Notes: generated by a model not told the origin, from the sequence alone. A stretch of DNA of 42,085 nucleotides from Solirubrobacteraceae bacterium (GCA_025934395.1 JAICYC010000020.1:1-42085); one strand, 5' to 3'; counted from the first letter of the stretch, positions 1 through 8,939 are shown. Program-made: numbers and translations.

Positions 1-779
<779 letters not shown>

Positions 780-902
780 GGCGTGCTCCGGGTGGTCGTG
801 GCCCCGGTGGAAGTGCTGGTCACCGGTCCCCTAGCGTACCAGGTGATACGTGGCTCCCCCATGGGTTCCGGGGCCCCGAAACGCTCCTTGCGAAGCCCCG
901 AA

Positions 903-1457
903 TCAGCCTTCCAGAGCGGCCACGAACGGGAGATTCCGGTGGCGCTCGGCGTAGTCCAGCCCGTAGCCCACGACGAACCGGTCGGGAATCTCGAAACCGA
1001 CGTAGCGGGTGGGCAGGTCGACCTTGCGGCGCGCGGGCTTCGTGAGCAGCGCGCACACCTCGAGGCTCGCCGGTTCGCGCGAGCCGAGGTTGCGCATCAG
1101 GTACTGGAGCGTGAGCCCCGAGTCGACGATGTCCTCCACGATCAGCACATCGCGCCCTTCGATCGCGGCGTCGAGGTCCTTGAGGATCCGCACCACGCCC
1201 GAGGAGTCCGTCGCCGACCCGTAGGAGGCGACAGCCATGAAGTCCACCTCGACCGGCACGTCGATGTAGCGCATCAGGTCGCTCAGGAAGAACACCGCAC
1301 CCTTCAGCACGCCGATCAGCAGCAGCGGCCGGGGATGGGCCCGGTAGTCGTCGGAGATCTGCTCCCCGAGCTCGGCCACGCGCCGCTGCAGCTGCTCGGC
1401 GCTCACCAGCACCTCACCGAGTCCGGGCTCCGCTGGGGCGCGCACGGGGGTGGCCAC
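903..1457 (-). CDS. hpt: Hypoxanthine phosphoribosyltransferase
   Basis: Purine salvage enzyme that converts hypoxanthine (and usually guanine) plus PRPP into IMP/GMP in the cytoplasm. The 184-residue protein has the family length. The PRPP-binding motif VLIVEDIVDSGLT is intact, and the early VGVLKGA-like loop appears as IGVLKGAVFFLSDL. The C-terminal DRFVVGYGLDYAERHRNLPF segment is the typical base-binding end. The start is GTG at 1457, supported by a TAGACT -10 box only 6 nt upstream, which implies a leaderless transcript separate from tilS. The gene sits between tilS (36 bp upstream) and ftsH (123 bp downstream). Confidence 0.95.
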   Translation of the reverse strand: MATPVRAPAEPGLGEVLVSAEQLQRRVAELGEQISDDYRAHPRPLLLIGVLKGAVFFLSDLMRYIDVPVEVDFMAVASYGSATDSSGVVRILKDLDAAIEGRDVLIVEDIVDSGLTLQYLMRNLGSREPASLEVCALLTKPARRKVDLPTRYVGFEIPDRFVVGYGLDYAERHRNLPFVAALEG

Positions 1458-1463
1458 GCACGG

Positions 1464-1469
1464 AGTCTA
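1464..1469 (-). promoter_or_regulatory. -10 box (TAGACT) of a probable leaderless hpt promoter
   Basis: TAGACT on the minus strand ends 6 nt before the hpt GTG, and no Shine-Dalgarno is present. Actinobacterial -10 boxes follow TANNNT, and a start 6-8 nt downstream is the leaderless arrangement. No clear -35 can be assigned. Confidence 0.5.
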
Positions 1470-1492
1470 GATGGTCGCTCCCACGGCCACGC

Positions 1493-2482
1493 TCATCGGG
1501 CTGGTCGGTCCTGCGCCGCCTCGCTCGCGCGGGGCGGGAGGCGCACCATCCGCAGCCACCCGTCCTCGATCACGGCTCCGGCGAGGCCTCCCACGTGCAG
1601 CTCGGCGCGCCCGCCGCGACGGCCGAGCGCGAGCAGCTCGGCGACCCGTCCGCCCGCCTGCGGCACATAGGTCCCCGCGGCCTGCTCGGCGAGCCGCACG
1701 ACGACCAGGCGCGCGAGCGCGGCGGGCATCTCCGCGAGCCGCGCGATCGCGACCCGCCGCTCCCCCTCGGTGGGGCCGGCGGCGAGCTCGGCGTCGACGA
1801 GCCCCTCGAGCAGCTCGGTCTCCTCGCGGAGCAGCTCTGCCGTGCGCAGCACGTTCTCGCGTGCGGCGGGGTGGACGGCGCAGAACGCCGGCACGAGCCC
1901 GTCGCGCACGCGGGTGCGCGCGAACGCCGGGTCGGCGTTGGACTCGTCCTCGCGCCAGGAGAGCCCGCGCGCGCGGCAGTAGTCGGCCGTCTGCTCGCGC
2001 GTGACCGCCAGCAGCGGGCGCAGCAGCGAGCCTTCCCGCGAGCGCATGCCCAGCAGCGCACGGCGCCCCGGCGAGGCGGCCAGCCGGTAGAGGATCGTCT
2101 CGACCTGGTCGGTGGCGGTGTGGCCGCTCGCGAGCAGCGCGCCTGCACGCCGGGCGCTCGCGCCCGCCGCCTCGTAGCGAAGCTCGCGCGCCCAGGCCTG
2201 GAGGTTCCCGGGGCGCTCGGAGGCGCGCGGCACCCGCACCACCTCCAGCTCCACGCCGAGCCGGCCGCACAGCTCGCGGCAGCGCTGCTCGTCGCCCGCG
2301 GCGCGCTCGCGCAGCCCGTAGTTGACGTGCAGCGCCGACACCGACCCCGCCGGGCGCAGCGCCACGGCGACGTCGAGCATGCAGGTCGAGTCGCGTCCCC
2401 CCGAGATCATCGCGAGCAGCGGCTCCGGGCCGTCGAGCAGGCCCCCGCGGGCGACGAGCTCGCGCACGTCGACCTCGGCCAT
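1493..2482 (-). CDS. tilS: tRNA(Ile)-lysidine synthase TilS
   Basis: TilS uses ATP and lysine to convert cytidine 34 of tRNA-Ile(CAU) to lysidine, which lets it read AUA. The 329-residue protein has the N-type ATP pyrophosphatase PP-loop SGGRDS near residue 28 and the downstream helix with HVNYGLRERAAGDE. A GHTATDQVETILYRL segment matches the second conserved TilS motif. The C-terminal part is short compared with E. coli TilS (about 430 residues), as in many actinobacterial versions. The ATG at 2482 lies 3 bp after the cyclase stop, so the two are probably cotranscribed. Confidence 0.93.
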   Translation of the reverse strand: MAEVDVRELVARGGLLDGPEPLLAMISGGRDSTCMLDVAVALRPAGSVSALHVNYGLRERAAGDEQRCRELCGRLGVELEVVRVPRASERPGNLQAWARELRYEAAGASARRAGALLASGHTATDQVETILYRLAASPGRRALLGMRSREGSLLRPLLAVTREQTADYCRARGLSWREDESNADPAFARTRVRDGLVPAFCAVHPAARENVLRTAELLREETELLEGLVDAELAAGPTEGERRVAIARLAEMPAALARLVVVRLAEQAAGTYVPQAGGRVAELLALGRRGGRAELHVGGLAGAVIEDGWLRMVRLPPRASEAAQDRPAR

Positions 2483-2485
2483 CGG

Positions 2486-3703
2486 CTACGCGTTCCGCGC
2501 GGCGATGAACAGCTCGGTGGGCTCCGAGAAGCCCTTCAGCCGAACCTCGCCGATCAGCTCGAAGCGCATGCCGTGCATGCCCGCGGCGGCGTCGACGACC
2601 GGGCGCGTGACGAGCACCTCGCCGCCTCCCGCGCGCGCCACGACCCGCGCGGCCTGGTTGACCTCGCGCCCGAAGTAGTCGCCGTCGCGGTAGAGGGCCT
2701 CCCCGTAATGGACGCCGATCCGCGGCGGTGGGCCGTCCGCATCGAGGCCGTCCTGGACCGCGAGCGCCCACTCGGTGAGCGCGACGGGGTCGGACCCCAC
2801 GACCATCACCTCGTCGCCGAGCGTCTTGATCACGCGTGCGTCGACGGGCAGCCGCTCCGCGACCGCGTCGACGAAGCGCTCCACGGTGTTGACGGCCTCC
2901 TCGTCGCCCCGCTCGACCGTCAGGCGCGCGTAGCCGGCCAGGTCGGCGAAGGCGATCGCCACACGCAGGCGGCCCTCTTCGAGCGCCTCGTCACCGAGGT
3001 CGGCCTCCATGTGGCCGATCATGTCCTGCTCGACGAAGTGCGACAGCAGGCGGCCGTGCAGGTAGGTCATGAACGGGGATGCGAACGGCAGCACGGCGCG
3101 TGTGAGGCCCTCCATCTCCTCCGCGATGTCGACGCTCGGCACGCCGGCGCGCATCAGCGGCTCGTGCACGTAGAGATGGATCAGGCGGACCTCCGCGTCG
3201 GCGATCTGCGCGATCACCTGCCCGTAGACCCGCATCAGCTGCAGGAACGCGGGGAGCGGGAACCCGGCGTCGAGCACGGCCGCGGCGTAGCGGAGGATCT
3301 GCACGTCTTCGTCGCCGAGGCCGTCGCCGGCGGGCGTGCCGAGCGCCATCGCGGCGAAGATGCGCACGATCAGCTCCGCGTCGAGCCCGCTCTCACGCTC
3401 GGCGTCCTCGATCGTGTGGCGCCCCCGGCGCGTGCTGAGCAGGTTCTCGATCGGGCCGATCGCGAGCTGGCCGCTGTCGCTCGCGCGCTTGATCTCCTCG
3501 AGCGTGTGCCCGCGTGAGCGCAGCCGCGCCACGACCCGCACGTACGCCTGCGCGGCGGGGGTCCACGTCCCGTCGTATCCGGGCACGAGGCCGAGCGTGA
3601 GCCAGCGACGGACCGTGGCGGGCGACACGCCCGCCTGGCTCGCGACCTGGGCGAGCGTCGCGGTGCCCGCCTCGCCGGCTCGATCACCCGTGGACGAGCT
3701 CAC
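2486..3703 (-). CDS. MerR-type HTH / Ad_cyc_reg / class III adenylate cyclase fusion
   Basis: A three-part 405-residue protein. Residues about 15-75 form a MerR-like helix-turn-helix (TLAQVASQAGVSPATVRRW). Residues about 95-215 resemble the autoinhibitory regulatory domain of mycobacterial Rv1264-type cyclases (TIEDAERESGLDAELIVRIF and the following helical part). Residues about 235-400 form a class III nucleotide cyclase domain. Catalytic residues are present: metal aspartates in FADLAGYARLT and KTLGDEVM, the adenine-selecting Lys and Asp (VIKTLGDE, GDYFG), and transition-state Asn and Arg in GREVNQAARVV. It should therefore make cAMP. The GTG start at 3703 is tentative. It heads the tilS-hpt-ftsH run, and a TAGACT box lies about 47 nt upstream. 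No membrane segment is seen. Confidence 0.88.
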   Translation of the reverse strand: MSSSTGDRAGEAGTATLAQVASQAGVSPATVRRWLTLGLVPGYDGTWTPAAQAYVRVVARLRSRGHTLEEIKRASDSGQLAIGPIENLLSTRRGRHTIEDAERESGLDAELIVRIFAAMALGTPAGDGLGDEDVQILRYAAAVLDAGFPLPAFLQLMRVYGQVIAQIADAEVRLIHLYVHEPLMRAGVPSVDIAEEMEGLTRAVLPFASPFMTYLHGRLLSHFVEQDMIGHMEADLGDEALEEGRLRVAIAFADLAGYARLTVERGDEEAVNTVERFVDAVAERLPVDARVIKTLGDEVMVVGSDPVALTEWALAVQDGLDADGPPPRIGVHYGEALYRDGDYFGREVNQAARVVARAGGGEVLVTRPVVDAAAGMHGMRFELIGEVRLKGFSEPTELFIAARNA

Positions 3704-3749
3704 TCAGGCGTGCGCGCAGTCCGGCGTTCCGGGCGTTCGCATACGCGGG

Positions 3750-3759
3750 AGTCTAGAGT
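3750..3759. promoter_or_regulatory. Overlapping divergent -10 boxes between cyclase and nucleoside phosphorylase genes
   Basis: The sequence AGTCTAGAGT holds TAGACT on the minus strand (3755 to 3750), facing the cyclase, and TAGAGT on the plus strand (3754-3759), which ends 8 nt before the ATG at 3768. Both match TANNNT. The plus-strand one would give a leaderless phosphorylase mRNA. Confidence 0.4.
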
Positions 3760-3767
3760 CGCCGCCG

Positions 3768-4460
3768 ATGGCCGAGCAGCGCACGATCCACCTGCACCCC
3801 ACCGCGCCGCTCGCCCCCCGCGTGCTGCTGCCCGGTGACCCCGGGCGTGCGCTCGCGCTCGCCCAGGCGCTGCTGTCGGAGCCGCGCATGTTCAACCACA
3901 ACCGCGGGCTGTGGGGATACACGGGCAGCGCGCCCGACGGTGAGCTGCTGACGATCCAGGCGACCGGCATGGGCGGGCCGTCGGCGGCGATCGTGCTCAC
4001 GGAGCTCGCCGCCCTGGGGGCTCGCGCGGCGATCCGTGTGGGGACGTGCGGGGCGCTCGACCGCAGCCTCGAGCTCGGCGAGCTGATCCTCGCCGAGCGG
4101 GCGCTCAGCGCCGACGGCACCTCGCGCGCGCTCGGCGCCGACGGACACGCGACCGCCGACCCGGCGCTCACCCGCGCGCTCGCAGGCAACGCGCCCGGCG
4201 CGCGCGTGGGCGCGGTGGTGACGGTCGACCTGTTCTACGCAGACGGGCTGCCCGCCGGGTCCGACGGCGCGCTCGCCGTGGAGATGGAGGCGGCGACGCT
4301 GTTCGCGCTGGGCGCCTCGCTCGGCGTGGCGGTGGGTTGCGCGCTGATCGTCTCCGACACCTTCGACGAGCACGACCGGCGCATCCGCATCGACGCGGAT
4401 GCGCTCGCGAGCGCGGGCGAGCGGATGGGCGCGGTGGCGCTGGCGGCGCTCTCGCCCTAG
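3768..4460 (+). CDS. Nucleoside phosphorylase (PNP/UDP family)
   Basis: A cytoplasmic nucleoside salvage enzyme that splits a nucleoside with phosphate into base and ribose-1-phosphate. The 230-residue protein matches the PNP/uridine phosphorylase fold. It has the phosphate-binding LLPGDPGRAL near the start, ATGMGGPSAAIVLTEL, IRVGTCGAL, the ribose-binding VEMEAATLFALG, and SDTFDEHDRR near the end. These motifs do not settle whether purine (DeoD-like) or uridine is the substrate. Its closeness to hpt fits purine salvage. ATG 3768 is chosen because it follows a -10-like TAGAGT by 8 nt and begins the conserved core directly. Its stop shares CTAG with the convergent downstream gene. Confidence 0.87.
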   Translation: MAEQRTIHLHPTAPLAPRVLLPGDPGRALALAQALLSEPRMFNHNRGLWGYTGSAPDGELLTIQATGMGGPSAAIVLTELAALGARAAIRVGTCGALDRSLELGELILAERALSADGTSRALGADGHATADPALTRALAGNAPGARVGAVVTVDLFYADGLPAGSDGALAVEMEAATLFALGASLGVAVGCALIVSDTFDEHDRRIRIDADALASAGERMGAVALAALSP

Positions 4461-5119
4461 GGAGCGCGCTTGCGCGGCGCGGGCGGTTTCTCCGCGCGAG
4501 CGCCGCCCCGCGCCCCGGATCTCGCGCCGCCCGAGGGTTTGGCCGTGCGTGTGCGCGCGGCCGCGTCTTTGGCGGCAGCCGTCCTGGCCGCACGAGTGCG
4601 TGCGGCGCTGGACGCGGCGGCGCGGGAGGTGGCGGGTTTGCGCGGGGCACCGGACCTGGCGGCTTTCGGGGCGGCGGCGGCAGCGGGGGCTGCGGCGCCC
4701 GCGCGCGCGGCCTCCTGCCGGGACGCGCCTCCCCGGGCCGCCGTGAGGAGCACCTTCTCGACGCTCTCGGTGAGCGCGCGCAGCTGCGTCTCGATCGCCG
4801 ACAGGCGCGCCTCCACGCCGCTCGGCGAGAGCGCGCGGTCGAGGCGATCGACGCCGTCCTCGATCCCCTCGAGGCGGTGGGAGACCGAGCGCAGCCTGCG
4901 CGTGAGACGTTCGATGTCGGCGGCGGACGGCAGGTTGAGCGCGCCGAGCGCCGCCTCCTGTGCCTGGGTGGCCTTCTCGCGTGCGTCGAACGCGCGACCG
5001 ACCGCGCCGGTGAGGAGCGGGCTTTCGAGCAGGTCCGAGAGCGCCTTGCCGAGCCGGTCCTCCGTGTTGCTGCCGAGGCGCTCGCGGAGCGCCTTCGCGA
5101 CGTTGCCCGGGTCGGACAT
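4457..5119 (-). CDS. Coiled-coil protein with Ala/Lys/Arg-rich tail, unknown function
   Basis: I do not recognise a family with certainty. Residues 1-115 are charged and helical, with heptad-like stretches (ADIERLTRRLRSVSHRLEGIEDGVDRL, given here only as positions about 65-92). The last about 95 residues are low-complexity Ala/Arg/Lys/Pro, resembling histone H1-like or phasin-associated tails that bind DNA or polymer surfaces. No signal peptide or membrane segment is seen. ATG 5119 follows a TATCCT box by 7 nt, so the transcript may be leaderless. The stop overlaps that of the nucleoside phosphorylase by 4 bp (CTAG). A DNA-binding or granule-binding role is only an inference from composition. 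Confidence 0.75.
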   Translation of the reverse strand: MSDPGNVAKALRERLGSNTEDRLGKALSDLLESPLLTGAVGRAFDAREKATQAQEAALGALNLPSAADIERLTRRLRSVSHRLEGIEDGVDRLDRALSPSGVEARLSAIETQLRALTESVEKVLLTAARGGASRQEAARAGAAAPAAAAAPKAARSGAPRKPATSRAAASSAARTRAARTAAAKDAAARTRTAKPSGGARSGARGGARAEKPPAPRKRAP

Positions 5120-5126
5120 GCGCAGA

Positions 5127-5136
5127 AGGATACGGT
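5127..5136. promoter_or_regulatory. Interlocked divergent -10 boxes in a 23-bp intergenic gap
   Basis: The gap between the divergent start codons at 5119 (minus) and 5143 (plus) is only 23 bp. TATCCT on the minus strand (5132 to 5127) ends 7 nt before ATG 5119. TACGGT on the plus strand (5131-5136) ends 6 nt before GTG 5143. The two hexamers overlap by 2 bp, so both genes are predicted to be leaderless and mutually exclusive at this site. Confidence 0.45.
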
Positions 5137-5142
5137 GCCACA

Positions 5143-6054
5143 GTGCCCGACCGCCTGTTCGTGTTCATCCAGCTCGAGTTCCCCTGGGCGCTCGGGCCGG
5201 CGGACGGCCGCTATCTGCTGCGCGCGGGGCCGGAGGCGGACGCCGAGCACGTGGTGGTGCTGGGCACGCTCGGCGCCCCGCGGCTCCCGATACCCGCCGC
5301 GCGACCGCCGCGCTGGCGCTCGCGCCGGGAGCCGGAGGCCTCGCCGGAGCCGGCGCCCGTGACGACCACGCGGGCGACGGTGATCGACCCGGTGCCGCTG
5401 TCGGCGGAGAGCCAGGCCCGTGCGTGGCTGGCGGACCTCGACCGCGAGCACGAGATCGCGAGCGCCACGGCGGTGCTCAACCGGGTGCTGCACCTGCACC
5501 GCCTGTCGGCCGCCGACCCCTACGTGCACGAGGTCTCCCCCGCGCAGGCGCTCGTGATCCGTGCGGGCTGGGGCGTGGGCGAGCAGGTCGCCGACGGGAC
5601 GTGGCTGCACGCGCGCGAGCTCGACGCCACGCCGCGCACGGGGCGCAGGCGCTCGCGCCGCGACCGCTCGGCGGCGCTGCGCCCGCAGGAGCGCCTGGCG
5701 ATGCTGCTCGGCGGCCGGGTGGGGTCGCTCATGTGCGAGGAGCACGTGCTGCGTGCGCGCCTGGACCTCGACGCGGGGCGCCTCGCGCACGCGGCGGTCG
5801 AGCTCGACGCAGCGTACGCGCTCGCGCTGCCGGAGCTGCACGGCGAGCGCCGCCACGACCTCTCCGTGCGCCTTGCGGAGCTCGAGAAGCTGCAGCCGCA
5901 GGTGCGGGAGCTCGCGCGGGGCGCGCTCGCAGCGGTTTCCGCAAGCGCCGGCGAGCAGCCGGCGCCGCCCGACGAGGAGGCGCTCGCGCACCTGCTCGGG
6001 CGGCTCGAGGCGGCGCTCCGCGCCCGTACCGCAGCGGGGTTTAACCTGGCATGA
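5143..6054 (+). CDS. Conserved-looking protein of unknown function
   Basis: A 303-residue soluble protein with no domain I can name. The first about 50 residues (MPDRLFVFIQLEFPWALGPA start) look like a compact beta domain. A Pro/Arg/Glu-rich linker follows (about 50-75), then a mostly helical region (about 85-290) with ARAWLADLDREHEIASATAVLNRVLHLHRL and the acidic/aliphatic repeats typical of helical bundles. No signal peptide or membrane segment is visible. GTG 5143 is chosen because a TACGGT -10 box ends 6 nt upstream. Its stop overlaps the next start as ATGA (6051-6054), so it is translationally coupled to the downstream aldo/keto reductase-like gene. Confidence 0.8.
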   Translation: MPDRLFVFIQLEFPWALGPADGRYLLRAGPEADAEHVVVLGTLGAPRLPIPAARPPRWRSRREPEASPEPAPVTTTRATVIDPVPLSAESQARAWLADLDREHEIASATAVLNRVLHLHRLSAADPYVHEVSPAQALVIRAGWGVGEQVADGTWLHARELDATPRTGRRRSRRDRSAALRPQERLAMLLGGRVGSLMCEEHVLRARLDLDAGRLAHAAVELDAAYALALPELHGERRHDLSVRLAELEKLQPQVRELARGALAAVSASAGEQPAPPDEEALAHLLGRLEAALRARTAAGFNLA

Positions 6055-7205
6055 GCATGGACCCCACCCGCACCGCGGTCGGCACCTGGAGCGGCGGCCG
6101 CTTCATGCACTTCGGCGAGCCCGTGGACGACGAGCGGCTGCTCGCGCTGCTGCGACCGGGAGACGGGATCGACACGGTGATCACCGCCGACGCATACGGC
6201 GCCGGCGAGGCCGACTCGCTCCTCGGCCGCGCGCTCGCGGGGGTCCCACGGGAGAGCTACTGCCTCGTGGGGGCGATCGGTCACGACTTCTACGAGGGGG
6301 AGCGCGAAGGGGCGAAGGGGTTCCCGCGCTTCACCGACCAGCGGCTGCGCGGCGAGCGCGACTACGCGTCCTACGTCCGGATGGCGGCCGAGCGCAGCCT
6401 CCAGCGATGCGGCGTGGAGCGCTTCGACGTGCTGATGCTGCACAACCCCGACCGCGTCGGGTATCGCAGCGAGGCGGTGTGGGAGGGGTTGCGCGCGGTG
6501 CGCGACGACGGCCTCGCGCGGGCGCTGGGGATCGCACCCGGGCCCGCCAACGGCTACACGCTCGACGTGATCGAGTGCTTCGAGCGTTTCGGGGAGCTGA
6601 TCGACTGGGCGATGATCATCCTCGGGCCGCTCGAGCCGTGGCCGGGGGAGCTCGTGCTCGACGCGGCAGCGGCGAGCCGGGTGGGCGTGATCACGCGCGT
6701 GGTGGACTACGGCGGCCTCCTCCACGACGACGTCCTGCCGGGGGCGGAGCTCGCCGAGCGCGACCACCGCAGGTTCCGCCCGGACGGCTGGATCGAGGCG
6801 GGACGCGAGCGGTTGGAGCTGATGCGCCCGCTCGCGCAGCGTCACGGGCTGTCGATGCTGCAGCTCGCGTGCGCGTGGAACCTCGCGCACGAGGCGGTGC
6901 GCTGCGTCGCCCCGACGCTGATCCAGGAGATCGGCCCCGGTGCGAGACCGATCGAGGAGAAGCGCGCGGAGCTGGCCGCCGTGGACGCGAGCCCGCTCAC
7001 CCGGGCCGAGGTCGATGCGATCCGCGGCATCGGAGACAACACCGGGTGCATGACGCTGAAGGGCGCGAGCACCGAACACGAGGGCCCCGGCCGGGCGGAC
7101 CGCTGGGGACTGGACGACCGGCTCGCCGCCGTGGCGTCGCGGTGGGGCATCGAGCCCGCGCACGACCTCGCAGTCGTCGCGGGCGCGGCCGTGAACAGCG
7201 ACTGA
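6051..7205 (+). CDS. Aldo/keto reductase-family protein lacking the catalytic lysine
   Basis: The 384-residue protein has the AKR TIM-barrel pattern. The Asp and Tyr of the catalytic tetrad are visible in TADAYGAGEADSLLGRAL, and the His in LMLHNPDRVGY. The following barrel strands (ALGIAPGPANGYTLDVIE, MLQLACAWNLAHEAV) also fit. The segment that normally carries the catalytic Lys (consensus vTKvg) reads YCLVGAIGHDFYEG with no Lys, so ordinary NADPH-dependent carbonyl reduction is doubtful. The C-terminal about 70 residues, containing RGIGDNTGCMTLKGAS, extend the usual AKR length. It overlaps the upstream gene by 4 bp, and the methyltransferase starts 11 bp downstream. Confidence 0.8.
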   Translation: MSMDPTRTAVGTWSGGRFMHFGEPVDDERLLALLRPGDGIDTVITADAYGAGEADSLLGRALAGVPRESYCLVGAIGHDFYEGEREGAKGFPRFTDQRLRGERDYASYVRMAAERSLQRCGVERFDVLMLHNPDRVGYRSEAVWEGLRAVRDDGLARALGIAPGPANGYTLDVIECFERFGELIDWAMIILGPLEPWPGELVLDAAAASRVGVITRVVDYGGLLHDDVLPGAELAERDHRRFRPDGWIEAGRERLELMRPLAQRHGLSMLQLACAWNLAHEAVRCVAPTLIQEIGPGARPIEEKRAELAAVDASPLTRAEVDAIRGIGDNTGCMTLKGASTEHEGPGRADRWGLDDRLAAVASRWGIEPAHDLAVVAGAAVNSD

Positions 7206-7216
7206 TCGGGGGCGGG

Positions 7217-8032
7217 ATGAGCGTGGACGTCGAGGCGATCAAGCAGGGTCACAGGGCGATGTGGACGGCGGGCGACTATCCGACGATCGCCAAACGCATC
7301 GAGAGCGTCGCGGGCGTGCTGGTCGAGCGAGTCGGCGCGACGGGCGGCGTCGACCTGCTCGACGTGGCGACCGGGACGGGCAACGTGGCGATGCTCGCAG
7401 CGGGCGCCGGCGCGAGCGTGACAGGCCTCGACCTCACACCGGCGCTGCTCGAGGTGGCGCGTCGCAGGGCCGCCGAGGCGGGCGCGCAGATCGAGCTCAT
7501 CGAGGGCGACGCGGAGCAGCTCCCCTTCCCCGACGGCTCGTTCGACCGGGTGACCTCGTGCTTCGGGGTGATGTTCGCGCCGCGCCAGGAGGTCGCCGCG
7601 CGCGAGCTCGTTCGCGTGGCGCGGCCGGGCGCGAGGATCGCCGTCGCAGCCTGGACGCCGGAGGGGTTCGTCGGGAGGAGCTTCCGCGTCTCCGCCGGGC
7701 ACCTGCCCCCGCCGCCGCCCGAGCTGAAGCCGCCGGTTCTGTGGGGTCAGGAGGACCATGTGCGCGCGCTGTTCGCAAACAGCGGCGGCGAGGTCACCTG
7801 CGAGCGCCGAACGGTTCGCTTCGAGGGCGCTTCGATCGCGGCGTGGCTCGACGAAGACGAGAAGCTGCTGGGGCCTGCGGTGATGGCGAAGGCCGCGCTC
7901 GAGCCGCAGGGTCTCTACGAGCCGCTGCGCGAGGACATGGTGTCGCTCTACGAAGAGGTCAACGAAGCGGACGACGGCGGCTTCCGCACCGAGGCGGAGT
8001 ACCTGCTCACCCTCGTGCAGCTGCCCGCGTGA
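7217..8032 (+). CDS. Class I SAM-dependent methyltransferase (UbiE/MenG-like fold)
   Basis: A 271-residue cytoplasmic enzyme predicted to transfer a methyl group from S-adenosylmethionine to an unknown small-molecule acceptor. Motif I is LLDVATGTGNVAMLAA (about residues 49-64). The acidic ribose-binding end of strand 2 is VTGLDLTPALLE. Motif II/III appears as IEGDAEQLPFPDGSFDRVTSCFGVMF and motif IV as VRVARPGARIAVAAWTPEG. ATG 7217 follows a purine-rich GGGGGCGGG stretch that can act as ribosome binding site. It sits in the same run as two aldo/keto reductases, so a shared catabolic or detoxification role is possible but unproven. Confidence 0.85.
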   Translation: MSVDVEAIKQGHRAMWTAGDYPTIAKRIESVAGVLVERVGATGGVDLLDVATGTGNVAMLAAGAGASVTGLDLTPALLEVARRRAAEAGAQIELIEGDAEQLPFPDGSFDRVTSCFGVMFAPRQEVAARELVRVARPGARIAVAAWTPEGFVGRSFRVSAGHLPPPPPELKPPVLWGQEDHVRALFANSGGEVTCERRTVRFEGASIAAWLDEDEKLLGPAVMAKAALEPQGLYEPLREDMVSLYEEVNEADDGGFRTEAEYLLTLVQLPA

Positions 8033-8069
8033 GGGCCGGGATGGTTAGCGGAACACCGGGGCGGGCAGC

Positions 8070-8921
8070 ATGAGCGGGATGGACGCCACGAGCAGCCCTG
8101 TTCCGACGGTCCCGCTCGGCGGCGCCGTGCAGATACCGCAGCTCGGGTTCGGCGTGTTCCAGGTGCCGCCCGCGGAGACCGCCGAGGCTGTCGCGCATGC
8201 GCTCGAGGCCGGCTACAGGCACATCGACACCGCTGCGGCGTACCGCAACGAGCGCGGCGTCGGCGAGGCTGTGCGCGCCTCCGGGATCGCTCGCGAGAAC
8301 GTGTTCGTGACGACCAAGTGCTGGAACGAACAGCAGGGGTACGAGGCCTCGCGCGCGGCGTTCGACGCGAGCGAGGCACGCCTCGACGTCGGCGCGCTCG
8401 ACCTCTACCTGATCCACTGGCCGGTCCCCTCGCAGGACCTCTACCTCGACACGTGGCGCACGTTCTGCGAGCTCCAGGACGAGGGCCGGGTGCGCGCGAT
8501 CGGCGTGTCGAACTTCCAGCCCGCCCACCTGCGCCGGGTGGTGGAGGAGAGCGGCCGCACCCCGGCGATCAACCAGATCGAGCTGCACCCCTACTTCCAG
8601 CAGGCGGAGCTGCGCAGGGTGCACGCCGAGCTCGGGATCGTCACCGAGTCGTGGAGCCCGCTCGCCCAGGGAGCCGTCCTCGAGGATCCCGCGATCGTCG
8701 CGATCGCGGGCGCCCACGGCAAGACACCGGGGCAGGTCGTGATCCGCTGGCACCTGCAGCTCGGCTGCGTCGTGATCCCGAAGTCGGTCACGCCGTCGCG
8801 GATCCGGGAGAACTTCGACGTGCTCGACTTCGAGTTGAGCGACGCCGAGATGGAGGCGATCGAGGACCTCGACTCGGGGCGCCGCATCGGACCCGACCCG
8901 GACGTGTTCGTCAGCCCTTAG
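8070..8921 (+). CDS. Aldo/keto reductase (2,5-diketo-D-gluconate reductase-like, AKR5 group)
   Basis: NADPH-dependent carbonyl reductase. The 283-residue protein has the family length and a full catalytic tetrad: Asp and Tyr in HIDTAAAYRNERGVGEAV, Lys in VTTKCWNEQ, His in LYLIHWPVP. The cofactor-binding end VVIPKSVTPSRIRENFDVLDF is also complete, and LGFGVFQVP and AIGVSNFQPAHL are the other AKR signatures. In contrast to the upstream AKR-like gene it should be catalytically active. ATG 8070 follows GGGGCGGGC at a suitable distance. The exact substrate cannot be read from the sequence. It converges on the sirtuin gene with an 18-bp gap. Confidence 0.9.
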   Translation: MSGMDATSSPVPTVPLGGAVQIPQLGFGVFQVPPAETAEAVAHALEAGYRHIDTAAAYRNERGVGEAVRASGIARENVFVTTKCWNEQQGYEASRAAFDASEARLDVGALDLYLIHWPVPSQDLYLDTWRTFCELQDEGRVRAIGVSNFQPAHLRRVVEESGRTPAINQIELHPYFQQAELRRVHAELGIVTESWSPLAQGAVLEDPAIVAIAGAHGKTPGQVVIRWHLQLGCVVIPKSVTPSRIRENFDVLDFELSDAEMEAIEDLDSGRRIGPDPDVFVSP

Positions 8922-8939
8922 CGCGGGGCCACCGCCCGG

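Noticed and set aside
780-902. Gap between ftsH and hpt, examined for a promoter or small gene
   Set aside because: I see only a short CGGGGCCCCG palindrome and no convincing -10/-35 pair or reading frame.
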